The notes beneath the pieces are model-generated. The model ran no database searches and was not told where the DNA came from. It saw only the letters and a list, made by a program, of their open reading frames with translations. The translations under genes were made by a program, and so were the position numbers. From Halorubrum sp. DM2 (GTDB lineage: Archaea > Halobacteriota > Halobacteria > Halobacteriales > Haloferacaceae), in contig NZ_LR594487.1 of assembly GCF_901686465.1 (NCBI RefSeq), positions 496,001 through 560,000 of the forward strand: DNA of 64,000 nucleotides, given 5' to 3'. Positions 15,474-22,712 of this stretch are shown here, piece after piece; positions within the stretch are counted from its first letter, which is position 1, and each line of letters opens with the position of its first letter.

Positions 15474-16490
15474 ATGGAGACGATCACTGGGACCGTCCTC
15501 GCCGGGACGTCCCTCGAACCCGTCCGTGGGCGCGTCGTCGTCGAGGACGGTCGGATCGAGGCGGTCGAGGAGACGGACATCGAGTCGACGGACATCGTGA
15601 TACCGGCGTTCGTCAACGCGCACACCCATCTCGGGGACTCCGTGGCGAAGGAGGCGGCCGTCGGTCTCTCGCTCGACGAGGCCGTCGCGCCGCCGGACAG
15701 CCTGAAACACCGGCGGCTCGCGGCCGCGGACCGCGCGGAGCTCGTGTCGGCGATGCGGCGGACGCTCCGGTTCATGCGGCGGACCGGGACCGTCTCGTGT
15801 CTCGACTTCCGCGAGTCGGGACCCGAGGGGGCGCGAGCGCTCCGCGAGGCAGCGGCGGACGCCGACGTCGACCCGTTCATCTTCGGGAGCGGCGACGCGT
15901 CCGTGCTGGACGTCGCCGACGGTTACGGTGCCTCCGGCGCGAACGACGACGGGTTCGCCGCGGAGCGCGCCGCCTGCGAGGAGCGCGGCCGCCCCTTCGC
16001 GATCCACGCCGGCGAGCCGGACGCAACCGACATCCACCCGGCGCTCGACCTGGATCCGGACCTCCTCGTCCACATGGTCCACGCCGAGCGCGAACACCTC
16101 GAACGGGTCGCGGACGAGTCCGTGCCGGTCGCGGTGTGTCCGCGCGCGAACGCCGTCCTCGACGTCGGCACGCCGCCGGTGCGCGACCTGCTCGACCACA
16201 CGACGGTCGCGCTCGGGACGGACAACGTCATGTTGAACCCGCCGTCGATGTTCCGGGAGATGGCGTCCGCGGCGAAGCGGTTCGACGTGAGCGCCCGCGA
16301 GGTGTTGCGGATGGCCACCGCCGCCGGGGCCGAGATCGCCGACCTCGACTGCGGCGTCATCGCCCCCGGTCGGCGGGCGGCGCTCGTCGTCCTCGACGGC
16401 GACTCGGACAACCTGTCCGGCTCGGTCGACCCGGTCCGCGCGGTCGTCCGGCGCGCGACCCCGCTCGACGTCGAGCGCGTCGTGGTCTGA
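15474..16490 (+). CDS. Amidohydrolase-superfamily protein
   Basis: 338 residues from ATG 15474. The metal motif NAHTHLGDS is at about residues 48-56, FAIHAGEPD and HMVHAEREHLERV give the later histidines, and LGTDNVMLNPPSMFREM supplies the final aspartate, so the full amidohydrolase metal site is intact. N- and C-terminal flanking beta segments (GTVLAGTSLEPVRGRVVVEDGRIEAV, APGRRAALVVLDG) form the typical composite domain. The substrate may be a cyclic amide, nucleobase or guanidine; sequence does not decide. It converges with the Lrp gene. Confidence 0.85.
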   Translation: METITGTVLAGTSLEPVRGRVVVEDGRIEAVEETDIESTDIVIPAFVNAHTHLGDSVAKEAAVGLSLDEAVAPPDSLKHRRLAAADRAELVSAMRRTLRFMRRTGTVSCLDFRESGPEGARALREAAADADVDPFIFGSGDASVLDVADGYGASGANDDGFAAERAACEERGRPFAIHAGEPDATDIHPALDLDPDLLVHMVHAEREHLERVADESVPVAVCPRANAVLDVGTPPVRDLLDHTTVALGTDNVMLNPPSMFREMASAAKRFDVSAREVLRMATAAGAEIADLDCGVIAPGRRAALVVLDGDSDNLSGSVDPVRAVVRRATPLDVERVVV

Positions 16491-16501
16491 GAGCCTGCTC
16501 C

Positions 16502-16987
16502 TCAGCCGTCCGCGTCGTCGTCCCGTCCGGCATCGAACCTGCCGAACGGGGTCGTCTCGTGGGTCCGCACGAGCACCTCGTCGGCGACGGTGACGCCCAT
16601 GTCGAGGAGCTCCTGCGCCACGGGCGTGATGTCGTTGTCCGACTCGCCGACGACCGTCACGAGGAGGTTCTCCTCGCCGGTCACGAGCTCTTGGACCGAC
16701 ACGACGCCGTCGATGTCGAGGATCTCCGGGATGCGCTCGCCGCGCTCCGGAATCGACGCGGTACAGTAGAGCAGCATCCGGAGCGGGTACCCCGACCGCT
16801 GGTAGTCGACGCTGGCGCTGTACCCCTTGATCACGCCGTCCGATTCGAGGCGTCCGATGCGCTTGCGGACGGTGCTGTCGGAGGTCCCGGTCCGCTCCGC
16901 GATGTCCCCGGACGACGTGTTCCGGGCGTCCTCCTGTAGCGCGTACAGGATCGCCCTGTCGACGTCGTCGATCGATCCGTTGTCCAT
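16502..16987 (-). CDS. Lrp/AsnC-family transcription regulator
   Basis: 161 residues from ATG 16987. The HTH is at residues 1-55 (DDVDRAILYALQEDARNTSSGDIAERTGTSDSTVRKRIGRLESDGVIKGY) and a RAM effector domain follows. The start is supported by CTTATAAAAA on the minus strand about 26 bases upstream (near 17010), typical of a leaderless haloarchaeal gene; the longer frame to 17134 is a shadow. Ligand unknown. Confidence 0.9.
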   Translation of the reverse strand: MDNGSIDDVDRAILYALQEDARNTSSGDIAERTGTSDSTVRKRIGRLESDGVIKGYSASVDYQRSGYPLRMLLYCTASIPERGERIPEILDIDGVVSVQELVTGEENLLVTVVGESDNDITPVAQELLDMGVTVADEVLVRTHETTPFGRFDAGRDDDADG

Positions 16988-17035
16988 GGCTCGTGATAGA
17001 CACGTGCCGTTTTTATAAGATGCGGGAGGCGAAAA

Positions 17036-17055
17036 CCCACGGCTGAAGCCGTGGG
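17036..17055. mobile_element. Orphan IS200/IS605-type terminal hairpin
   Basis: CCCACGGCTGAAGCCGTGGG is a perfect 8-bp stem with a TGAA loop, preceded by AAAA and followed by AGGAGG. Hairpins of this sequence mark ends of haloarchaeal IS200/IS605-type elements and their small non-autonomous derivatives. No TnpA or TnpB frame is near, so this is a remnant end, lying in the divergent region between the Lrp gene and the thioesterase. Confidence 0.6.
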
Positions 17056-17127
17056 AGGAGGTCAACGGTTGTCGGGCCGCCGCTTCGATCCCGACGCCTA
17101 CATACGGTCCCCGCCAGTGGGTCGGAT

Positions 17128-17526
17128 ATGGCACCCTACACCGTGGACATCGACGTTCGGTTCCGCGACATCGACGCGTTAGGCCACGTCAACAACGCCG
17201 TCTACGCGACGTACATCGAGCAGGCGCGGACGCGGTACTTCCGCGAGGTTCTCGACATCGACATCTCCCAGTCGTCGAACGTGCTGGCGTCGATCTCGAT
17301 CGACTTCCGCCGCCCCGTCGAACTGTCCGACGACCGGGTCACCGTCACCGTCGATCTGGCGGAGCTGGGCCGATCGAGCGTGACGATGGCCCACGAGGTC
17401 CGGGTCGGCGACGCCGTCGTCGCGGAGGCGGAGGCGACGATCGTCTCGCTGGACCCCGACACCGGCAAGCCGACGCCGATCCCGGAGGACCACCGGGCCG
17501 CGATGGAGTCGTACCACGACGTCTGA
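17128..17526 (+). CDS. Acyl-CoA thioesterase, YbgC/4-hydroxybenzoyl-CoA type
   Basis: 132 residues with the hotdog fold. VRFRDIDALGHVNNAVYATYIEQARTRYF carries the catalytic aspartate and the H-V-N-N signature of the YbgC-type family. It hydrolyses acyl-CoA esters in the cytoplasm; the substrate is not predictable. Single gene. Confidence 0.9.
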   Translation: MAPYTVDIDVRFRDIDALGHVNNAVYATYIEQARTRYFREVLDIDISQSSNVLASISIDFRRPVELSDDRVTVTVDLAELGRSSVTMAHEVRVGDAVVAEAEATIVSLDPDTGKPTPIPEDHRAAMESYHDV

Positions 17527-17636
17527 GGGACCGCGTCCCTGAGGATCCGCGGTCTCCGCGGCGACAGCGGCGCGGAACCGATCGCCCGAGCGACCCGGAC
17601 GCACACCTTCTTGACGCCGCGCACGGATCGATCGGT

Positions 17637-17876
17637 ATGAGCGTTCGACTGTACGCCCTCGACGGGTGTCCGTTCTGCGAGAAGGCGGCCGACGCGTTGG
17701 ACGACGCCGGCGTCGACTACGAGACCGAGTGGGTCGAGGCGCTCCACTCCGAGCGGAACGGGGTCAAGCGGGTCAGCGGCCAGCGCGGGGTCCCCGTCCT
17801 CGTCGACGACGAGCGCGGCGTGACGATGGCCGAGAGCGCGAACATCGTCGAGTACGTCGAGAGGACCCTCGCATGA
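17637..17876 (+). CDS. Glutaredoxin-like / GST N-terminal domain protein
   Basis: 79 residues with a thioredoxin fold. RLYALDGCPFCEKAADAL has the CPFC redox pair at residues 11-14, and GVPVLVD and TMAESANIVEYVE match the cis-proline loop and the glutathione-site region. Haloarchaea use gamma-glutamylcysteine rather than glutathione, so its thiol partner is uncertain. It overlaps the adenosyltransferase gene by ATGA. Confidence 0.88.
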   Translation: MSVRLYALDGCPFCEKAADALDDAGVDYETEWVEALHSERNGVKRVSGQRGVPVLVDDERGVTMAESANIVEYVERTLA

Positions 17877-18406
17877 GCATCTACACCGGCCGCGGCGACG
17901 AGGGTGAGACCGACCTCCGGGACATGAGCCGGGTGTCGAAGTCGAGCTACCGCATCGAGGCGTACGGCTCCGTCGACGAGGCGAACGCGCTGCTCGGGAC
18001 GATCCGCCCCACCGGCCACGACGACGTGGACGACCTGCTGGAGACGGTCCAGAACCACCTCCACGTCGTCCAGGCCGACCTCGCGAACCCCGATCCCGAC
18101 CCGGACGACCCGCAGGTCGAGAGCCGCCACACCGAACGGCTGGAGGACCGCATCGACGCGTTCGACGAGGAACTGGAGCCGCTGACGTCGTTCATCCTCC
18201 CGGGCGGCGGCGAGGCCGGGGCGGCGCTCCATCACGCGCGAGCCGTGGTGCGGCGGGCGGAGCGCCGCGTCGTCGACCTCGCGCGCTCGGAGCCGATAAA
18301 CGAGGCGGTCGTCACCTACCTCAACCGGCTCTCGGACCTCCTTTTCACCCTCGGCCGCGTCGTCAACGCGCGCGACGGCGAGCCGGAGGAGTCGCCCTCG
18401 TACTGA
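17873..18406 (+). CDS. PduO-type cob(I)alamin adenosyltransferase
   Basis: 177 residues from ATG 17873. YTGRGDEGETDLRDMSRVSKSS carries the T-G-x-G-D-x-G-x-T ATP-binding signature, RIEAYGSVDEANALLG follows, and RRAERRVVDL and NEAVVTYLNRLSDLLFTLGR complete the five-helix bundle active site. It makes adenosylcobalamin. It is coupled to the thiol-redox gene, which might help keep cobalt reduced; that link is inference. Confidence 0.93.
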   Translation: MSIYTGRGDEGETDLRDMSRVSKSSYRIEAYGSVDEANALLGTIRPTGHDDVDDLLETVQNHLHVVQADLANPDPDPDDPQVESRHTERLEDRIDAFDEELEPLTSFILPGGGEAGAALHHARAVVRRAERRVVDLARSEPINEAVVTYLNRLSDLLFTLGRVVNARDGEPEESPSY

Positions 18407-18451
18407 CGGTCCGAACGCGCGATTTTTCCCCGTCCCGCGCGAGGTGCGGGT

Positions 18452-18778
18452 ATGACGCTCGACAGCTACGCGACGGCGGTCGCCGACCTCGATCCCGCGC
18501 CCGGCGAGGTCGAGACGGCGGAGCTCGTCGTCACCGACGACGTGCTCGTGAAGGCGTTCGTCCTCGGCCCGGACGCGGCCGTGGACCCCCACGAACACGC
18601 CGACGCTACGAACGTATTCCACGTGGTCGAAGGCGAACCGACCGTGATCCGCGACGGCGACGAGGAGCCGGTCGCGGCCCCGGCGGTGGTAGAAAACGAG
18701 CGCGGCGCTGTCCACGGCGCGCGCAACGACACAACCGACCGAGCCGTCTTCACGGCCACTCTCGCCCCGCTCAACTGA
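18452..18778 (+). CDS. Small cupin protein
   Basis: 108 residues forming one cupin barrel: VDPHEHADATNVFHVVEGEPTV is motif 1, and VVENERGAVHGARND replaces the usual motif 2 with one histidine retained. Start ATG 18452. The stop overlaps the rhodanese start by one base. Function unknown. Confidence 0.8.
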   Translation: MTLDSYATAVADLDPAPGEVETAELVVTDDVLVKAFVLGPDAAVDPHEHADATNVFHVVEGEPTVIRDGDEEPVAAPAVVENERGAVHGARNDTTDRAVFTATLAPLN

Positions 18779-19197
18779 TGGACGGCGAGATCGATCCCGA
18801 GGAGCTGTCCGCGCTACTGTCCGAGCGCGCCGACGGCTCCGCCGACGAGACGCTCCGAATCGTCGACATTCGCGACCGGCGCGCGTTCGACCGCGGCCAC
18901 CTCCCCGACAGCGAGTGTATCCCGTTCCCCGAGCTGACGAGCCGGATCGCGGAGCTTGAGGGAGCCGATCGGATCGTCACCGTCTGCCCGCACGGCGTCG
19001 CGAGCCAGCAGGCGGCCCAGCTGATCGGCAGCTACGAGGGGACCCAGAACGCGCGCGTCGAGAGCCTCCGCGGCGGCGTCGAGGCGTGGGAGCAGGCGGT
19101 CGGCGAACTGACCGCCACCGACGCGTCGGACGACGACGCCGACGGGGAAGATGTCGACGCCGGGGACGCCGACGAGGGTCCCGAGTCGCCGTTCTGA
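18778..19197 (+). CDS. Rhodanese-domain sulfurtransferase
   Basis: 139 residues. IVDIRDRRAFDRGHLPDSECIPFPEL is the first rhodanese signature and VTVCPHGVASQQAAQLI carries the catalytic cysteine loop. The remaining 30 residues are an acidic tail. It transfers sulfane sulfur; acceptor unknown. It starts on the last base of the cupin stop codon, so the two are coupled. Confidence 0.9.
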   Translation: MDGEIDPEELSALLSERADGSADETLRIVDIRDRRAFDRGHLPDSECIPFPELTSRIAELEGADRIVTVCPHGVASQQAAQLIGSYEGTQNARVESLRGGVEAWEQAVGELTATDASDDDADGEDVDAGDADEGPESPF

Positions 19198-19227
19198 CGC
19201 GGGACTGACTGCTCCGCCTCGTGTATC

Positions 19228-20136
19228 CTACAGCGCGCGGAGGCGGACCCGCCAGAAGTCGCGGAACGCGTCGTCGAGCGCCGCCTCCGGCTTGCCCGTC
19301 GCGTCCGAGACGTCGGTCCGGTCGGCGCGGTCGCGCACGCGCCCGAGGACGCTCCGCTCGCCCACGGCGATCACGCGGTCGATGTTCCCCGCGTCCGCGA
19401 CCTCGGCCAGCGTTTCGTTCGCGCGGTCGAGGTGGTCGTCTATCTGTCCCTCGCGCCGGCGCTCGAAGCGCCCCTGCGAGAACCCGCCCTTCGAGTGGGC
19501 CTCCTTCACGTCGGAGGTGAACCCCTCGAACTCGACCCGCTCGGCCCCCTCGTAGACGCCGAGCGCGAAGACGTCCGACCGGACCAGAGCGAACGCGAAC
19601 CGGCCGGTCGGGCGGAACCACGCGTCGTCGAGGCGGAACTCGTCGTCCCACCGGTCAAACGATTCGGGTTCGACCGGCGGGGTCAGCGCCGCGCTCACCG
19701 CGCCGGTGTCGTCGGCGAGGACGACCGCGGGGGCCGCCCGCCGGACGAGCGCCGCGCGGTCGCCGAACCAGTCCGTGACGGTCGCGGGGACCGCGTCGCT
19801 GTCGGGGACGAACGCGGTGAGCAGTCCCTCCGGATCGTCGCTCTCGACGGCCCGGAACCGGTCGAGCACGTCCGACACTCTCGCGCCGCTCAGGTCGCTC
19901 ACGCGCCGGAACTCGACCGACTCCTCGGTCCCCTCGGTGCGGTCGAGGCGCTCCTCTAACGACTCGATCCGGTGTTCGAGTTCGTTGGCGCGCTCCTCGG
20001 CGCGCTGGCGGTCGGCGACCGCGTCGGAGCGACGCCCCTCCTCGGCCTCGGCGCGGCGTTCGAGGTGGCGCTTCTCCTCTTCGAGCTCCTCGATCCGCTC
20101 TTTCAGCTCGGCGCGCCCGAGCAGCCTGTCGATCAT
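19228..20136 (-). CDS. Vms1/eRF1-like release factor (VLRF1 type)
   Basis: 302 residues. Residues 8-70 are a charged coiled coil (ELKERIEELEEEKRHLERRAE). The rest has the eRF1 catalytic-domain-like fold; AHSKGGFSQGRFERRREGQ at about residues 214-231 corresponds to the GGQ-type loop of Vms1/VLRF1 proteins, in which the third position is variable and a Gln is kept. Vms1 relatives cleave peptidyl-tRNA on stalled large subunits. The assignment rests on this motif and the coiled coil, so is good but not certain. Archaeal members were often annotated as hypothetical. Confidence 0.75.
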   Translation of the reverse strand: MIDRLLGRAELKERIEELEEEKRHLERRAEAEEGRRSDAVADRQRAEERANELEHRIESLEERLDRTEGTEESVEFRRVSDLSGARVSDVLDRFRAVESDDPEGLLTAFVPDSDAVPATVTDWFGDRAALVRRAAPAVVLADDTGAVSAALTPPVEPESFDRWDDEFRLDDAWFRPTGRFAFALVRSDVFALGVYEGAERVEFEGFTSDVKEAHSKGGFSQGRFERRREGQIDDHLDRANETLAEVADAGNIDRVIAVGERSVLGRVRDRADRTDVSDATGKPEAALDDAFRDFWRVRLRAL

Positions 20137-20219
20137 ACCCGAACGGCGCTCCCCCGCGACCTAAAAGGTGCGTCTGCGACGGCGACGACGTGGGAGATGT
20201 TGCTTATAAACGAGCGGTG

Positions 20220-20476
20220 TGCGGTGGCGCGCGCCTCCGAGCGCCCCACAGGGCGCGAGGAGTGCCGCGCGAGGGAGTCGGTCGCCGGAGCGGAGCGACG
20301 GCGACCGACGAGGCTGGGGAGGCGTGAGGTGCGGTTGCGGTGCGGGGTGGGACTCGAAGGGGCAGCCGGGAGGTGGACGCAGGCGATGTAAGCACCGCAG
20401 GGAGCGAACGAAGTGAGCGACCGAGGAGCGCAGCGAGCGTGCGTCCACCTCCCGGCTGGGGCTTCGGCGGTCTCGG
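20220..20476 (+). repeat. Structured repeat element, copy A
   Basis: A 257-bp element, starting TGCGGTGGCGCG and ending GGGGCTTCGGCGGTCTCGG. It has three hairpin regions: one near the 5' end, GTCGGTCGCC/GGCGACCGAC (20277-20286 with 20300-20309), and a long stem GCCGGGAGGTGGACGCA (20365-20381) with its exact complement at 20440-20456. Between the second and third stems lies a conserved core (about 20307-20367). TTATAAAC at about 20204-20211 could be a promoter. The adjoining sequence 20477-20639 has two more TTATAA sites and no gene. Frames through the element are chance ORFs. Confidence 0.75.
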
Positions 20477-20639
20477 TTACACCGTCAGTTTCGTTGTGTC
20501 GAGCGGCTGGGGCTTCAGAGGTCCTCAGCGTCGATTCTCCCTTACCGCGTTATAAGCAAATGGATACGGAGATACGGCTGCTTACCGTCGATCAACCCGA
20601 ATCTGCTTATAAATAAACTCCGGAGCCAAAGCCGTAGTA

Positions 20640-21014
20640 CTACGCGTTCACGAACGGTTCCCACCCCTCCCATCGGAGGAGCTTCTCAGCGCGGTCCGCG
20701 TCCGCCAGCAGGACGTTCTTGCTGTCCGGGAGCGTCTCGTCGGCGAGTTCCTGCGGGATCGCGAGCGTCCCGCTCGCCACGTCGTCGTCGCCGCCGACCG
20801 GAATGTGGCTGCCGCCGACTTTCATCACGAGCGGGGCGTCGAGTCGCTCGACGCCCTCGCCGTCCGCGTACAGCTGCTCGTTGACGTGTTCGTGGTCCGC
20901 CCGCCGGATGACGGCGCGCTCGCCGTCGTGGGGTTCCACGTACAGTTCCCCCAGGTAGTAGCCGCTTGAGAATCGCTCGAACATTCTGTGCGTGAGATAC
21001 TCTACCATGACCAT
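20640..21014 (-). CDS. Conserved haloarchaeal protein (DUF5802-like)
   Basis: 124 residues: MVMVEYLTHRMFERFSSGYYLGELYVEPHDGERAVI, then APLVMKVGGSHIPVGGDDDVASGTLAIP. A second ATG at 21008 is an equally good start. It looks like a small haloarchaea-restricted family that I associate with DUF5802; no catalytic motif is seen. It is the only gene between two oppositely oriented copies of the structured repeat. Confidence 0.78.
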   Translation of the reverse strand: MVMVEYLTHRMFERFSSGYYLGELYVEPHDGERAVIRRADHEHVNEQLYADGEGVERLDAPLVMKVGGSHIPVGGDDDVASGTLAIPQELADETLPDSKNVLLADADRAEKLLRWEGWEPFVNA

Positions 21015-21208
21015 ACATAAGTGTTTCTCGGACGTGCTCGACCGTGATAATCGGGGAGGGGGAGGGTGTCACAGAACAGTTCATCCGATGTCGTGTTCAG
21101 TATTCTCTATCCGAATCTCCTCGAAGAACGAACTCGGTTATAAGGCGGCTATTTCGAGAGTAGAGAAGGTATCAAGGGCAGAAGCGCTGCTGACGCAGTG
21201 AACACGGT

Positions 21209-21513
21209 CGCCGAAGCCCCAGCCGGGAGGCGGGCGCACGCTCGTTGCGGTCCTCGCTCGTTCGCGTTGCTCACTCGCTGCGGTCCTTACGTCGCCTGCG
21301 CCCGCCTCCCGGCTGCCCCTTCGAGTCCCACCCCGCACCGCAACCGCACCTCACGCCTCCCCAACCTCGTCAGTCGCCTGCGCTTCGCTCCGGCGACTGA
21401 CTCCAGCGAGAATCGAAGATTCTCTGGCAGCCGACGGCTCCGCCGCCGGCGACCTCGCGCGGCGCTCCTCGCGCCTTTAAAAGGCACTCGGAGGCGCGCG
21501 CCGCCGCACCGCA
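21209..21513 (-). repeat. Structured repeat element, copy B (inverted relative to A)
   Basis: A 305-bp copy on the minus strand. The long stem arms are at 21222-21238 and 21297-21313 (GCCGGGAGGCGGGCGCA and its complement), the second stem at 21369-21378/21392-21401 (GTCAGTCGCC/GGCGACTGAC) and the conserved core at 21311-21373. Compared with copy A, stem positions differ in matched pairs. It carries an extra hairpin-like insertion of about 50 bases relative to A. The region 21015-21208 holds no recognisable gene. Confidence 0.75.
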
Positions 21514-21604
21514 GATCGGCCGTCGATCCGTCCGTATCAAGGGAACCTCGTTTCGGCGTGAGAACCGTTCCGAGATGTAACCGGGACGGAACGCTGCCGC
21601 GCGA

Positions 21605-22537
21605 TCAGTCGTCGTCCGAACGCCGCGCGACCTCGTGCCGCCCGAACCCGTACCGCAGCCGGTTCGCGAGCCGCCGCGAGAAGCGCCCCTCGTTGCGGGA
21701 GTCGAACCGCTCCGCGAGCGCCTGATAGATGAGCGGAACCGGAACCTCCTGTTCGAGCGCCTCCTGAACCGTCCACGTGCCCGTCGAGCCGCCCGCGACG
21801 TGGTCTGCCACGTCGCCCAGATCCGACCCCTCCTCGCGGAACGCCTCCTCGCACAGTTCGAGGAGCCACGACCGGATCACCGCACCGTTGTTCCAGGTGC
21901 GCGCCACCGACTCCATGTCGAGGTCGTACCGGCCCTCGGTGAGCAGCTCGAACCCCTCGCCGTACGCCTGCATCAGCGCGTACTCGACGCCGTTGTGGAC
22001 CATCTTCACGTAGTGGCCCGCGCCCGACTCGCCCATGCGGTCGTGGCCGTCCGGGCCGGTCGCGACCGCGTCGAAGACGGGGACCATCGCCTCGTAGGCC
22101 CACTCGGGACCGCCGACCATCAGCGAGAACCCCTCCTCGGCGCTCGCCGGCCCGCCGGAGGTGCCGCAGTCGAGGTAGGCGGCGTCCGTCTCCTCGGCCC
22201 GCCGGACCGACTCCGCGAACTGGGAGTTCCCGCCGTCGACGACCACGTCGTCGCCGGTGAGATGCGGTTCGATGTCCGCGAGCGTGGCGTCGACCGCGTC
22301 GCCCGCGGGGACCATCAGCCAGATCCGCTTGCCGTCCGCCTCTCCGTCGTCCGCTTCGCTCTCGTCCAACCACTCACACAGATCAGCCACGGAGTCCGCG
22401 GGCTCCGCGCCGCTCTCCGCCGCCGCCGCGGTCGCCTCCGCCGAGAGGTCGAACGCGACCACGTCGTGGCCCGCCTCGATGGACCGGTTCGCGACGATCT
22501 GCCCCATCCGCCCGAGTCCGATGACGCCGAGTTCCAT
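21605..22537 (-). CDS. gnd: 6-phosphogluconate dehydrogenase (decarboxylating)
   Basis: 310 residues, the length of the short, GndA-type NAD(P)-dependent family. Rossmann motif GVIGLGRMGQ at the N-terminus, VVDGGNSQFAES at about residue 103, CGTSGGPASAEEGFSLMVGG, and KMVHNGVEYALMQAYGE with the catalytic Lys and Asn. It converts 6-phosphogluconate to ribulose 5-phosphate and CO2, the haloarchaeal oxidative pentose phosphate route. Confidence 0.93.
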   Translation of the reverse strand: MELGVIGLGRMGQIVANRSIEAGHDVVAFDLSAEATAAAAESGAEPADSVADLCEWLDESEADDGEADGKRIWLMVPAGDAVDATLADIEPHLTGDDVVVDGGNSQFAESVRRAEETDAAYLDCGTSGGPASAEEGFSLMVGGPEWAYEAMVPVFDAVATGPDGHDRMGESGAGHYVKMVHNGVEYALMQAYGEGFELLTEGRYDLDMESVARTWNNGAVIRSWLLELCEEAFREEGSDLGDVADHVAGGSTGTWTVQEALEQEVPVPLIYQALAERFDSRNEGRFSRRLANRLRYGFGRHEVARRSDDD

Positions 22538-22603
22538 GCGCGAGGGGTGGCGACCGCCCGCCGTAGTGGTTCCGGTTCGGGCAGCGACCGGGGCGGGTCG
22601 CTC

Positions 22604-22712
22604 CTCCCGCTTGCCGTCTACTCCGCCGCGTTCGCCTCCCGCTTGCCGTCTACTCCGCTTCGTTCACCTCCCGCTTGCCGCCTACTCCGCTTCGTTCGCC
22701 TCCCGCTCGCCG
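22604..22712. repeat. 32-bp tandem repeats extending from the 3' end of thrC
   Basis: Three exact-length 32-bp units at 22604-22635, 22636-22667 and 22668-22699, plus a partial unit. The last unit covers the final codons and stop of thrC, so the extra units are copies of the gene's own 3' end (coding ...REANEAE-stop) placed downstream. Units differ at a few positions. Confidence 0.85.

Noticed and set aside
20340-20555. Small ORFs in the structured repeats, such as one starting MRGGTRRGSRE
   Set aside because: They recur only because the repeat DNA recurs, are split differently in each copy, and have no protein-like constraint; the stems covary instead.
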